Source: Cupriavidus numazuensis
Lineage (GTDB): Bacteria > Pseudomonadota > Gammaproteobacteria > Burkholderiales > Burkholderiaceae
DNA: 64,000 bases
Assembly (NCBI RefSeq): GCF_905397435.1
Contig: NZ_CAJPVI010000006.1
Coordinates: forward strand, 124,001-188,000
Direction of reading: 5' to 3'
Of this stretch, positions 34,731 to 44,061 are shown in pieces. Both the position numbers and the translations under genes were made by a program. The stretch's first letter is position 1. Each line of letters begins with the position of its first letter. The notes below the pieces were generated by a model. That model was not told the origin of the DNA. It ran no database searches and was given only the letters and a program-made list of their open reading frames with translations.

Positions 34731-34955
34731 GCTTTCACGCCTGGTAGCGAAAGGGCGGCGCGCCAAGTGCCGGTACGCGAGATTTCGCTCCCCATCTGTA
34801 CGGGTCATCCGGAGTGGCGCCCAGACCCCTTTGCGGGCTGCGGACGTTGCGGACGGCAGATGGAAATGGCTAACGCTGTCGGGATGTACCATACTCCATG
34901 CGTTGAGCCCAGGCTCCATTCTCAATACCAAGAACTGAAATTGAGGAGCTCTGTC

Positions 34956-35465
34956 ATGAAGCCCTATCGCATTGCAGCGTTGACGCTTGTACTCGCGGGA
35001 TGTGCCATGAATCAGGGCACGCCAGGCACCGCAGGCACTACAGGCACGACAGGGAGCACGCAGGCGTTGCGCACGGAAAGCTGCAAGGCGACGTCGGAGC
35101 AGGAGATTTCGGCGCTGTTTGATCGATGGAATCGCTCATTGCAGACAGGCGACCCGCACAAGGTGGCAGCCAACTATGCAGATCGCTCCATTCTTCTTCC
35201 GACGGTATCGAACAAGCCCCGCTTGACGGTCGCGGAGAAGGAAGACTACTTCCAGCACTTCCTGCAAGACAGGCCATCCGGGAAGATCGACTTCCGCACG
35301 ATCGAAATCGGATGCAATTCCGCCGTGGATGCCGGCCTCTACACGTTCACCTTCGCGCGGACGGGCGCCGTGGTCAAGGCACGCTACACCTACACGTATC
35401 GGTGGGATGGCTCGCAGTGGCTGATTACGAGTCATCACTCGTCGGCCATGCCGGAGAAGATGTAG
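34956..35465 (+). CDS. Lipoprotein with SnoaL/CaMKII-association-like domain
   Basis: 169 aa. Lipobox LVLAGC with acylated Cys16, then a low-complexity Gly/Thr linker (GTPGTAGTTGTTGST) and a cone-shaped SnoaL-like domain (ISALFDRWNRSLQTGDP, YADRSILLPTVSNKP, YTYTYRWDGSQWLITSHHSS). Related domains occur in SgcJ/EcaC and CaMKII association proteins; the ligand is unknown. GAGGAG is 7 nt before ATG 34956. Confidence 0.78.
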   Translation: MKPYRIAALTLVLAGCAMNQGTPGTAGTTGTTGSTQALRTESCKATSEQEISALFDRWNRSLQTGDPHKVAANYADRSILLPTVSNKPRLTVAEKEDYFQHFLQDRPSGKIDFRTIEIGCNSAVDAGLYTFTFARTGAVVKARYTYTYRWDGSQWLITSHHSSAMPEKM

Positions 35466-35544
35466 CCGGTTGTCGTTCCTGGCTGGCGCTTCGGCAAAAG
35501 CGTGTCATGAGTGCCCTCGGGGGCGAGCAGTGGTAATGCCGATC

Positions 35545-35837
35545 GCACCCCGACTACGACGTGCGCGCAGCGCAGCCGCAGGCGTCCCACCACCGACCTG
35601 ATTGGAACGCTGTACCTGAGTCCGTCTTGGGGATCGTACAAAAGTCGTGCCGCGTGAGGCATAGGTTCTGACTCACATGGCGTAGCAGGTTGGAACGGCT
35701 GACCACCGTGACAGGCGTCCAAAGCCGTTGGAATCACTGCCGCCGTGGAATTGATGGCCAGCGGCAACGACGCGTTTTTCTGCTTACTCTTTTGTCGCTC
35801 GGACAAAAGAGTAAGTCGCCGGCTACGCCGGCGAAAC
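35545..35837 (-). repeat. Partial inverted copy of the dispersed element (copy B)
   Basis: The reverse complement of this block aligns with 23846-24131 over about 285 bp at roughly 85% identity, including the terminal palindrome and hairpin. The right half of copy A is missing. The minus-strand frame remains open and reads a similar peptide in both copies (LPLAINST...LDAC and CESEP...AARLL), but no protein family is recognised. Confidence 0.72.
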
Positions 35838-35937
35838 AGCGGCGCCAGCGAAGAGCGATCACCTCAATCCCAACCACAAAACCCCCGCCGGCTACGCCGG
35901 CGAAACAGCGGCGCCAGCCAAGAACGATCACCTCTAA
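35816..35937 (+). repeat. Tandem duplication at the end of copy B
   Basis: A unit of about 50 bp beginning CGCCGGCTACGCCGGCG, then AAACAGCGGCGCCAGC and ending near GATCACCTC occurs at 35817-35866 and again at 35886-35936, with a short spacer. The same palindrome ends copy A at 24510-24526. Confidence 0.75.
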
Positions 35938-36016
35938 ATTCCGCGAAGAACCAAAAAAAAGCCATGCCAAGTTTCCCTGGCATGGCCAAACGAGCATCAG
36001 TTGAGACCTGCTGCGC

Positions 36017-37180
36017 TCAGAACTTGTGGCGCACGCCCACAGCCGCACCCAGCATCGAATTCTTCCCATTGGGCAGCGCGTAGCTGTTGCCCGTGGCAAG
36101 GCTGGTGGCGTAGAAGTTGGACGCCGAGTCGAGCGCGAGGCCGGCGTTCTTGGCGTAAGCCGTGCTCAGGTACACATCGGTACGCTTGGAGAACGCGTAG
36201 TTCGCGATAAACGCAACCTGCCAGGGGTTGGCGAGGCTGGTATTGCCGAACTGGTTCTTGAGGTTGTCGTAGTCGTACTCGAGGGACAGGGCGACGGCGG
36301 GCGTCACCTGGTAAGCGGCGCCGATCCAATAGAAGTCATCACGCCCGATCAGGACGTCTGCCGCATTCTTGCTCTGCCCCCAACGGTAGCCGCCCATGAC
36401 CTTGGCCGGTCCGTAGGTGTAGCTGGCAGCGATGACAGCCTTCCTGGCGGTGCCACTGCTGGTGCCAATGGTCGGATTCCACTGGTCATAGCCTGCGGTC
36501 ACGCCGAAGGGACCTTGTGTGTAGGCCAGTGCCGCCCCGTACGCGCTGTCGCGACGGGCCTGGCCCGGGACTTCGCCGTTGCCGCCGATCGGCGTTGCCA
36601 CGCCGACAAAGGCCGGCAGTGCCAGGCCGGTGCCGAACGAGTAGTGAGCCAGCGCCGTGACCGGACCAAACTGGCCGGTGTACTTGACCGTGTTGTCTTC
36701 ACGGAAGTTCGCACCCGTCAGCAGTGCTGCGGGCTCGTACTGCGTGGCATAGGCACCCGGCACGAAGTTGGCGAGCGCTTCGAAGATCGAGGTGTACTGG
36801 CGGCCAAGCGTGATCTGGCCGAGGCTGCTGCTCTGCACGCCGACGTACGCCTGGCGGCCGAACATGCGGCTTTGCTGCTGCAGCGCGCCCGAATCCAGGC
36901 TGAAGCCGTTTTCCAGCACGAACAGCGCCTTCACGCCGTTGCCGAGATCCTCGGTGCCGCGCAGGCCCCAGCGCGATCCGGAAACGCCGCCCGAGTCCAT
37001 GCGGAACACGCTGTGGGCCGCACCCGGATTGAACTGGTTGGCTGCCGTCGGAATGGCGCCGACGTGGTTGACATACTCGATGTTGATGTCAGCGACGCCA
37101 TAGAGCGTCACTGTCGACTGCGCGAATGCACTACCAGAACAGGCAAGCAATGTGGCCAGGGCCATGCTCCTGAGCTTCAT
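36017..37180 (-). CDS. Gram-negative porin (OmpC/Burkholderia type)
   Basis: 387 aa with Sec signal peptide MKLRSMALATLLACSGSAFA and a trimeric general porin barrel: STVTLYGVADINIEYV at the N-terminus, SRWGLRGTEDLGNGVKALF, GRQAYVGVQSSSLGQITLGR, and a terminal Phe in VGVRHKF. It forms a diffusion channel in the outer membrane. ATG 37180 aligns with the signal peptide; the upstream open frame is not used. It is monocistronic. Confidence 0.92.
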   Translation of the reverse strand: MKLRSMALATLLACSGSAFAQSTVTLYGVADINIEYVNHVGAIPTAANQFNPGAAHSVFRMDSGGVSGSRWGLRGTEDLGNGVKALFVLENGFSLDSGALQQQSRMFGRQAYVGVQSSSLGQITLGRQYTSIFEALANFVPGAYATQYEPAALLTGANFREDNTVKYTGQFGPVTALAHYSFGTGLALPAFVGVATPIGGNGEVPGQARRDSAYGAALAYTQGPFGVTAGYDQWNPTIGTSSGTARKAVIAASYTYGPAKVMGGYRWGQSKNAADVLIGRDDFYWIGAAYQVTPAVALSLEYDYDNLKNQFGNTSLANPWQVAFIANYAFSKRTDVYLSTAYAKNAGLALDSASNFYATSLATGNSYALPNGKNSMLGAAVGVRHKF

Positions 37181-37323
37181 GGGGTAAATCTCCTTCTTTT
37201 CCTTTGGGGATGGGGTTGTGAGGCGGGGCTTCCCGTCGAAATGGGTACTGCTGGTGACGGCATGGGAGCTTGCGGGGCCGGAGCGGCCCCTGCGGTCTGC
37301 AGCCGGCTTCTTAGGGGCCGGCT

Positions 37324-37893
37324 TCAGTTCTTGCGGAGCAGCTGATCGATCAGCGCGGTGGCGCGCGGCCACGGCCCGAAGCCGGCAGCCGGATTGAGGT
37401 GGCCGACTTCGCCAAGGTCGACCAGTTCGCTGCCCCAGTCGCTTGCCAGTTGCACGGCGCGCTCGTACTTCGCCAACGGATCATTGCGACTGGCCGCGAG
37501 GATGCTGGGGAAGGGCAGCGGCTTGCGCGGTACAGGCAGCCAGCCGTGGTCGGCCAGTGTCTCGGGCTGCGGATAGCCGGCCGGCATCGGGGTTTCGAGA
37601 TCGGCTGGCGTCGCCAGCAGTGCACCGCGGATCTTGCGGTGGTGCTGCGCGGCCCAATGCACGGTGATCATCACACCGGCGCTGTGCGCGACCAGGACCA
37701 CGGGACCGTCGATCTGTGCGAGCGCGGCGTCCATGGCGGCCACGCGCGCGTCCCGGCTCAGCTTGTCATGTTCCAGCGGCGCCACGGAGCGGGCGTTCGG
37801 CAGCTGCGCCTGCAGCAGGGTCTGCCAGTGCTCGGCGACGTGATCGCGCAAACCGGGAACCAGCAGGACGGTGGTGTCAGGGGTAAGGCTCAT
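37324..37893 (-). CDS. RBBP9/YdeN-type serine hydrolase
   Basis: 189-aa alpha/beta hydrolase starting TTVLLVPGLRDHVAEHWQT, with nucleophile motif LVAHSAGVM and a C-terminal GEVGHLNPAAGFGPWPRA holding the catalytic His. This is the RBBP9/YdeN family of small serine hydrolases of unknown substrate. It lies 35 nt downstream of the MFS transporter on the same strand, so the two may be co-expressed. Confidence 0.82.
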   Translation of the reverse strand: MSLTPDTTVLLVPGLRDHVAEHWQTLLQAQLPNARSVAPLEHDKLSRDARVAAMDAALAQIDGPVVLVAHSAGVMITVHWAAQHHRKIRGALLATPADLETPMPAGYPQPETLADHGWLPVPRKPLPFPSILAASRNDPLAKYERAVQLASDWGSELVDLGEVGHLNPAAGFGPWPRATALIDQLLRKN

Positions 37894-37928
37894 TGAATTT
37901 CCGGAGATCGAGTGGGTCGGGTATTGAG

Positions 37929-39251
37929 TTACTGGGCGCCGCGCTGACGTTCCAGGCGCTGCAGGTCAGCCGCGTAGTAGCGGCGGCCGGCGATGAAGCA
38001 CACTGCGGCGAGCAGGCCGGTCAGCGGAACCCATTGCAGGGCGCCGAGCAGGCCGATGCGGTCGGCGAGCACGCCGGTGACGAACGGGCCCGGGGCCAGG
38101 CCCAGCAGGTTGTTGGCCAGCGTGAGCGTGGCAAACGCGGTGGCGTGGATGGCAGGACGCGTCAGGTTGGCCACGACGGCGCTGGCGGGGCCGGCCGTGC
38201 CGCCGACCAGCAGCATGCCCGCACCGATCAGCGCAAGCTGCGCTGCACCGGCCGGCAGCCGGAACGCCACGGCCAGCAGCACGCAGCAGGTGACGCTGTA
38301 GCCGATGGCCATCAGCCATTTGCGTGACGGCGAATGACGGGCGACCCAGTCGGTCAGCGCGCCGCACACCACCATGCCCGCGCCGGCGGCCAGCACGAAC
38401 GCCGCAGCGGTAATGCCTGCACGGTCCGTGGCCATGCCGTAGTAGCGGGACAGGAAGCTGGGCATCCAGGCGAGCAGTGCGCCCATCACGAGCAGTTGCA
38501 GCGCGCTGCCTACATAGGCGCAAAGGATGGACCGCGCCGAGAACAGGGCCGACAACAGCGGACGAATGGCCAGGCTCTCGCGCTGTGCCCCCGGGGCTGC
38601 ATCTTCGCCCAATGCGCGGCGCTGCGCCTGCAGGCGCGGTTCGGTGATCAGCGCGCGATAGATCACCACGAGCACGAGTCCGAAGATCGCCATGCCGGCG
38701 AACGCCCAGCGCCAGCCGAACTGGGCCGACAGCGTGCCGCCAGCAGCCATGCCGAGCACGGAGCCGAACGCGCCGCCAGCGATGAAGGCAGAACTCAGGC
38801 TGGCGCGCAGGTGGCGCGGAAACACCGACAGCACCACGGCGATGCCCACGCTGCCGTAGGCTGCTTCGCCGATGCCGACGCACAGGCGGGCGATGAACAT
38901 TTCGCCGAAGTTGTTGGCCAGCGCGCAGCCCAGCGTCGCCACGCTCCAGAGCGCGGCCATCAGCGTCAGGCTTTTGACGCGGCCCCACCGGTCAGCAAGG
39001 ATCGACAGCGGAAACGTCAGCAGGCCGACCATCAGCGCCACGATGCCGCCCAGGGCGCCGAGTTCGGTGTCGGTGAGTGCCCATTCCGCTTTCAGCAGCG
39101 GGAATACCGCGTTGAGCACCTGGCGCGACATGTAGTCCGACAGCAGCAGGCCAAAGCTGAGCGCGAAAACCAGCCATGGATAAAAGCGGGATGCGGCCAC
39201 GGTCTGCGTGCCGGTCACCATGGCGGGTTGAGTGGAAGAATGTCCAAGCAT
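37929..39251 (-). CDS. MFS transporter
   Basis: 440-aa major facilitator with 12 predicted helices. The loop 2-3 signature is LADRWGRVKSLTLM, helix 1 carries LLLSDYMSRQVLNAVFPLL and ALTDTELGALGGI follows. The length and FPLLKAEW/ALTDTE pattern are those of MFS symporters for organic anions. ATG 39251 has AGGAG 8 nt upstream. About 115 bp further upstream lies the 53-bp block shared with the BKACE/araC intergenic region, so it may import the BKACE pathway substrate. Confidence 0.88.
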   Translation of the reverse strand: MLGHSSTQPAMVTGTQTVAASRFYPWLVFALSFGLLLSDYMSRQVLNAVFPLLKAEWALTDTELGALGGIVALMVGLLTFPLSILADRWGRVKSLTLMAALWSVATLGCALANNFGEMFIARLCVGIGEAAYGSVGIAVVLSVFPRHLRASLSSAFIAGGAFGSVLGMAAGGTLSAQFGWRWAFAGMAIFGLVLVVIYRALITEPRLQAQRRALGEDAAPGAQRESLAIRPLLSALFSARSILCAYVGSALQLLVMGALLAWMPSFLSRYYGMATDRAGITAAAFVLAAGAGMVVCGALTDWVARHSPSRKWLMAIGYSVTCCVLLAVAFRLPAGAAQLALIGAGMLLVGGTAGPASAVVANLTRPAIHATAFATLTLANNLLGLAPGPFVTGVLADRIGLLGALQWVPLTGLLAAVCFIAGRRYYAADLQRLERQRGAQ

Positions 39252-39366
39252 GAATGCTTCTCCTGAGAATCTTGATCGCCCGTTCGGACCTGCCGGCCGG
39301 GCGGCCCGAGGCTCAGACATGGCCTCGGAAGCGACTGGCGAAGTATCGGAGATTGGCAGGGCGCGG

Positions 39367-39419
39367 TTTGACTATGCGGGACAACCTGTTTGCATCTCGG
39401 GACAGTCGGGGAAAACGCG
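39367..39419 (+). promoter_or_regulatory. Second copy of the AraC operator-like block, upstream of the MFS gene
   Basis: CGGGAC at 39377-39382 and 39398-39403 (21-bp period) inside a 53-bp block matching 26821-26873 at 43 of 53 positions. No regulator gene follows it here; the sequence after it is unrelated. Confidence 0.7.
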
Positions 39420-39527
39420 TAGGGCGCGACCGGCGGCGGTCTCAGGCGTGCGGAAAGAGGCATTGCGCCAGGGTCGCGAGGCATGAGGCGACCCGGTGTT
39501 TCCCCATATTAGGCAGGGAGTAGGCAC

Positions 39528-39641
39528 ATGGCAGGAAAAGGGCGACGACGACTTGGGCTGGGAAGGGAACGGCGCGCGGATTGCGCAGCGGCAGGCCGCG
39601 TTGTCGCAGTAGAAATTGAAAAAGTGGCAGCGACGCACTAA
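39528..39641 (+). CDS. Possible 37-residue small protein
   Basis: An ATG with GGGAG 7 nt upstream opens a 37-codon frame, basic at the N-terminus (MAGKGRRRLGLGRERRADCA) and hydrophobic/acidic after. It fills an otherwise gene-free stretch. Only the ribosome-binding site supports it. Confidence 0.25.
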   Translation: MAGKGRRRLGLGRERRADCAAAGRVVAVEIEKVAATH

Positions 39642-39689
39642 GGTCGTATCGGGAACAGCACTCGGTCCGGTCCGGACGAAGGTGGCGCC

Positions 39690-40025
39690 ATGAAACGCAT
39701 CCTGCTGGCAGTGTTTGCCGTCGTCCTGCTGCTCCTGCAGGGCGGGTGTACCTACTATGGCGTTCCCGCACCCGGGGCGCCGGCGAGTTTCGATCGTTCC
39801 TTCGATGCCGCGGCGGGCGCCATGCGCGATGAAGGGGTGGCCGTCAGCGTGCAGGACTACGCGAGCGGCTCCATTGCGGGGAACTACGGCAACACGGTCG
39901 TCCGCGCCAGTGTGCAGCGGCAGGCCGACGGCTCGGTGCGCGTGCAGTTCGATGCGAGCGACTCGCGCGATCCCAACCTGCTAGGCCGCATATCGAATCG
40001 CTACGATCGGCGCATGGGCCGCTGA
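39690..40025 (+). CDS. Small lipoprotein of unknown function
   Basis: 111 aa with lipoprotein signal (MKRILLAVFAVVLLLLQGGC, acylated Cys20) and a compact domain with SFDRSFDAAAGAMRDEGVAV, SGSIAGNYGNTVVRASVQ and QFDASDSRDPNLLGRISN. Similar short lipoproteins are common in Burkholderiaceae, but no function is assigned. Confidence 0.68.
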   Translation: MKRILLAVFAVVLLLLQGGCTYYGVPAPGAPASFDRSFDAAAGAMRDEGVAVSVQDYASGSIAGNYGNTVVRASVQRQADGSVRVQFDASDSRDPNLLGRISNRYDRRMGR

Positions 40026-40059
40026 GGCTGGCGGATGTGCCCGTGCTGATCCAATGAAA

Positions 40060-40088
40060 AAGGGGTGCCAGCAATGCTGGCACCCCTT
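40060..40088. terminator. Terminator between fabI and the small lipoprotein gene
   Basis: A 13-bp stem AAGGGGTGCCAGC/GCTGGCACCCCTT with loop AAT; the minus-strand side is followed by TTTTTCATT, so it ends fabI and probably also the convergent lipoprotein gene. Confidence 0.85.
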
Positions 40089-40118
40089 CAGGGCCGGTTG
40101 GCGAACTGCAGCTTGCGT

Positions 40119-40901
40119 TTATTCCGGCAGACCCGCGCCAACAATGTTGAAGCCGGCGTCGACGTAGGTAATCTCGCCGGTTACGCCGCTGGCCAGGTCG
40201 GACAGCAGGAAGGCCGCGACATTGCCCACTTCGTCGATGGTCACGTTGCGACGCAGCGGGGCCGAATTCTCGAAGGCATTGAGCAGCTTGCCGAAGTCCT
40301 TGATGCCGGACGCAGCCAGCGTCTTGATCGGGCCGGCCGAGATGCCGTTCGCGCGGATGCCGCGCGGGCCGACCGACGCCGCCAGATAGCGCACGCTCGC
40401 CTCAAGCGCTGCCTTGGCCAGGCCCATGGTGTTGTAGTTCGGAACCACGCGCTCGGCGCCGAGATAGGTCAGCGTCAGCAGCGAAGCCTTGTCCGACAGC
40501 ATCGGCAGCGCGGCCTTGGCCAGTGCGGGGAAGCTGTAGGCGGAGATGTCATGCGCAATGCGGAAGCCTTCGCGCGACAGGCCTTCCAGGAAATCGCCGG
40601 CGATGGCTTCGCGCGGGGCGAAGCCGATCGAGTGCACCAGGCCGTCGAGCTTTTCCCAGCGCTTGCCGAGGCCGTCGAAGGTCGCGGCGATCTGCTCGTC
40701 GCTGCCGACGTCGCATTCGAAGACGAGATCGGTGCCGAATTCCTTGGCAAAGTCGCTGATCCGGTCCTTGAACCGTTCGCCGACGTAGGTGAAGGCGAGT
40801 TCGGCGCCTTCGCGTTTGCAGGCCGATGCGATGCCATAGGCGATCGAACGGTTCGATAGCAAGCCGGTGATGAGGATCCGCTTACCTGCCAGAAATCCCA
40901 T
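40119..40901 (-). CDS. fabI: Enoyl-[acyl-carrier-protein] reductase FabI
   Basis: 260-aa short-chain dehydrogenase-type NADH-dependent enoyl-ACP reductase, last step of the fatty-acid elongation cycle. [20 protein letters not shown] is the typical start; the catalytic Tyr-Tyr-Lys region shows [32 protein letters not shown], and [17 protein letters not shown] follows. GGAG is 5 nt before ATG 40901. Confidence 0.95.
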   Translation of the reverse strand: MGFLAGKRILITGLLSNRSIAYGIASACKREGAELAFTYVGERFKDRISDFAKEFGTDLVFECDVGSDEQIAATFDGLGKRWEKLDGLVHSIGFAPREAIAGDFLEGLSREGFRIAHDISAYSFPALAKAALPMLSDKASLLTLTYLGAERVVPNYNTMGLAKAALEASVRYLAASVGPRGIRANGISAGPIKTLAASGIKDFGKLLNAFENSAPLRRNVTIDEVGNVAAFLLSDLASGVTGEITYVDAGFNIVGAGLPE

Positions 40902-41109
40902 AAATTCTCCAAGGTGTTGTATCGGGCACGCTTCGTGCTGTGGCCACACGGCCGTGGCATGCCGCGGTGTCCGACGGCCACTTTATTGCGCCGAGTAGAG
41001 GGAATGTCCGGATGGCTGGAGCCTACCCGGACGCATGTAAAATTGTCTCACAACTTGGCCCGGCCGCAGAACGCCGGACCCCAGAGTCATATTGGAGGAA
41101 TCCAGCGGG

Positions 41110-42993
41110 ATGCCTATACAAGCACGTTGGCCGCTTCAGGCGGCATGGCAGTGCTTCCGTCGAGACACGGTACTGCGGTTCGGGCTGGCGCTGGCGCTCG
41201 CTGCGGGCATTCCCGCAACGGCGAATGCGGCGCATGGCTTTGCGTTGCACGGGGATCTCAAATACCCCGCCGATTTCAAGTATTTCGATTACGTCAATCC
41301 GGACGCTCCGGTGGGCGGCACGCTGGTGCTGGCCAACCCGGACCGCCGCACGAGCTTCGACAAGTTCAATCCATTCACGCTGAAGGGCACCGCCGCGCCG
41401 GGGCTGAACGCGCTGATGTTCGAGTCGCTGCTGATCAGCAGCGCCGACGAAACCGCCAGTTCCTACGGCCTGCTGGCCGACGATGTCACGGTGGCGCCGG
41501 ACGAGCTTTCGGTCGTCTTCCATATCCGGCCAGAAGCGCGCTTTTCCAACGGCGACCCGGTGCTGGCATCGGACGTGAAATATTCCTACGACATGCTGAT
41601 GAGCAAGGCGTCCAGCCCGGGCTACCGCAGCATGTGCATGGACGTGAAGTCGGTCGTGGTCACGGGCGAGCGCAGCGTGCGCTTTGATTTCAAGCAACGC
41701 AACCGCGAACTGCCGCTGATCGTCGGCTCGTTGCCCGTGTTCTCGAAAAAGTGGACCCAGGCCGTGCCCTTCGAGAAGCTGACGTTCGAGGAGCCGGTGA
41801 CCAGCGGCCCGTACATCATCGATCGCTATGACGCGGGCCGCGGCATCATCTTCAAGCGCGACCCGAACTACTGGGGCAAGAAGCTGGCCGTACGGCGCGG
41901 CACCTTCAATTTCGACCGCGTCATCTACCGGCTCTACAAGGACGAAACCGCCAAGCTCGAAGCCTTCAAGGCGGGCGAGTTCGATGCGATCGTCGAGTAC
42001 CGCGCCAAGAACTGGGCCAAGAGCTACCAGGGCACGAAATTCAGCAAGGGCGAGTTGATCAAAACGGAGTTCCCGCACCGCAACGGCGCGGGCATGCAGG
42101 GCTTCGTCATGAACATGCGCAAGCCCATCTTCAAGGACGTGCGGGTCAGGCAGGCGCTGATCCTCGCGCTGGATTTCGAATGGCTCAACCGCCAGCTTTT
42201 CTATGGCGCATACAAGCGCCTGGACAGCTGGTTTTCCAACAGCGAACTCGCTGCCAGCGCCGCGTTCGGGGGCAAGCCGGGGCCGGGCGAACTGAAGTTG
42301 CTGGAGCCGATGCACGCCAAACTGGCGCCCGAAGTCTTCGGCCCCGATGTCGTGCAGCCGTCCACGAACCCGCCGCGAACGCTGCGTGACAACCTGCGCG
42401 AGGCGCGCCGCCTGCTGGCGCAGGCCGGCTGGACCTATACCGATGATGCGCTGCGCAACGCCAAGGGCGAGCCGATGGTGTTCGAGTTCCTCGACGATGG
42501 CGGCGCGATGAGCCGGGTGATCACCACCTATGTCCGCAATCTCGAGAAGCTCGGCATCCAGGTGAACCAGCGCACCACCGACTACGCGCTGTACCAGAAG
42601 CGGCTCGAGGATTTCGATTTCGACATGGTGTCGATCCGTTTCCCCGATTCGCAGAGCCCCGGCAACGAACTGCGTGACCGGTTTTCCAGCGAGGCGGCCG
42701 ACACACCGGGCTCGGACAACCTGTTCGGGCTGAAGTCGCCGCAGGTGGACCAGCTTGTCGACAACGTGCTGCATGCCAACACGCGTGAAGAACTCGTCAC
42801 TGCGGGCAGGGCGCTGGACCGTGTGCTGATGCATGGGTACTACATCGTGCCAAACTGGTACAGTGCCTCGCATCGGGTGGCGTATCGCAAGGAACTGGGC
42901 TACCCCAAGGACCGGCTGCCTTATTACTACACGGCCGAAGGCTGGATTCTGAGCAACTGGTGGCGCACCGACGTGCAACCGAAGGCTCGCTGA
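41110..42993 (+). CDS. yejA: YejA-like extracellular solute-binding protein
   Basis: 627 aa family 5 binding protein with a Sec signal (cleavage near ATANA-AHGF). The signature HGDLKYPADFKYFDYVNPDAP and GGTLVLANP are those of YejA, the periplasmic component that binds oligopeptides or microcin C-type peptides. It is followed by two permeases and a fused ATPase in a single operon. ATG 41110 is used here; GGAGG lies somewhat far upstream (11 nt). Confidence 0.9.
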   Translation: MPIQARWPLQAAWQCFRRDTVLRFGLALALAAGIPATANAAHGFALHGDLKYPADFKYFDYVNPDAPVGGTLVLANPDRRTSFDKFNPFTLKGTAAPGLNALMFESLLISSADETASSYGLLADDVTVAPDELSVVFHIRPEARFSNGDPVLASDVKYSYDMLMSKASSPGYRSMCMDVKSVVVTGERSVRFDFKQRNRELPLIVGSLPVFSKKWTQAVPFEKLTFEEPVTSGPYIIDRYDAGRGIIFKRDPNYWGKKLAVRRGTFNFDRVIYRLYKDETAKLEAFKAGEFDAIVEYRAKNWAKSYQGTKFSKGELIKTEFPHRNGAGMQGFVMNMRKPIFKDVRVRQALILALDFEWLNRQLFYGAYKRLDSWFSNSELAASAAFGGKPGPGELKLLEPMHAKLAPEVFGPDVVQPSTNPPRTLRDNLREARRLLAQAGWTYTDDALRNAKGEPMVFEFLDDGGAMSRVITTYVRNLEKLGIQVNQRTTDYALYQKRLEDFDFDMVSIRFPDSQSPGNELRDRFSSEAADTPGSDNLFGLKSPQVDQLVDNVLHANTREELVTAGRALDRVLMHGYYIVPNWYSASHRVAYRKELGYPKDRLPYYYTAEGWILSNWWRTDVQPKAR

Positions 42994-43008
42994 GCAAAAG
43001 GAACGGCG

Positions 43009-44061
43009 ATGCTTGCCTATCTGTTCAAGCGCATTTTGCTGATGATCCCGACGCTGATCGGCGTCATCACGCTGACCTTTGTCGTCATCCAGTTCGTGCC
43101 GGGTGGCCCCGTCGAGCAGATGATGCTGGAACTGAAGGGGCGTGGCGGCGGTGGCGGCGAAGCCAGCGGCGGAGGTGCCGAGTACCGTGGCCGGCGCGGC
43201 GTCGATCCCGAAAAGATCAAGGAAATCCAGGCGCTGTACGGCTTCGACAAGCCGCCGCTCGAACGCTACTTCCTGATGCTCAAGCGCTTTGCGCGCTTCG
43301 ACCTTGGCCAGAGCTACTTCCAGCACCGCAGCGTGTGGGAGCTGGTCAGGTCCAAGCTTCCGGTTTCGGTCAGCCTCGGGCTATGGACGTTCTTCCTGAC
43401 CTACCTGATATCGGTGCCACTCGGCATTTCGAAGGCAATCCGCGCGGGCAGCCGCTTCGACGTGGTCACCAGCATGATCGTGCTGGTCGGCTACGCGATT
43501 CCGGGCTTCGTGCTGGGCGTGCTGCTGCTCGTGCTGTTCGGCGGCGGCACCTTCGTGCAATGGTTCCCGCTGCGCGGCCTGACTTCCGACAACTGGGACC
43601 AGCTCTCGCTGATGGGCAAGGTCATGGACTACCTGTGGCACCTGGTGCTGCCGATCACTGCGTCGGTGGTGGGCAGCTTTGCCGTAGTGACCATGCTGAC
43701 CAAGAACGCGTTCCTTGACGAGATCCGCCGGCAGTATGTACTGACGGCAAGGGCCAAGGGTTTGTCGGAGCGCCGCGTGCTGTGGAAGCACGTGTTCCGC
43801 AATGCGCTGATCCCGCTCGTGACGGGGTTTCCGGCTGCGTTCATCGGCGCGTTCTTCACGGGCTCGCTGCTGATCGAAACGCTGTTCTCGCTTGATGGCC
43901 TCGGGCTGTTGTCCTATGAAGCTGTACTGCGGCGCGACTATCCCGTCGTGCTCGGCACGCTCTACCTGTTCACGCTGATCGGCCTGGTGACCCGGCTGAT
44001 TTCCGACGTTTGCTACGTGCTGGTCGACCCGCGCATCCACTTCGAGGCCCTGCACAAATGA
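43009..44061 (+). CDS. yejB: YejB-like ABC transporter permease
   Basis: 350 aa with six helices and the binding-protein-dependent permease EAA loop (RAKGLSERRVLWKHVFRNAL). The N-terminus LAYLFKRILLMIPTLIGVI is typical. Between helix 1 and the periplasmic domain there is a Gly-rich insert (GRGGGGGEASGGGAEYRGRR) that looks like a flexible linker. ATGA overlap with yejE. Confidence 0.92.
   Translation: MLAYLFKRILLMIPTLIGVITLTFVVIQFVPGGPVEQMMLELKGRGGGGGEASGGGAEYRGRRGVDPEKIKEIQALYGFDKPPLERYFLMLKRFARFDLGQSYFQHRSVWELVRSKLPVSVSLGLWTFFLTYLISVPLGISKAIRAGSRFDVVTSMIVLVGYAIPGFVLGVLLLVLFGGGTFVQWFPLRGLTSDNWDQLSLMGKVMDYLWHLVLPITASVVGSFAVVTMLTKNAFLDEIRRQYVLTARAKGLSERRVLWKHVFRNALIPLVTGFPAAFIGAFFTGSLLIETLFSLDGLGLLSYEAVLRRDYPVVLGTLYLFTLIGLVTRLISDVCYVLVDPRIHFEALHK

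Noticed and set aside
35816..35937. CRISPR-like repeat array
   Set aside because: Only two units with a spacer of about 20 bp, palindromic repeat and no cas genes; it belongs to the dispersed element.
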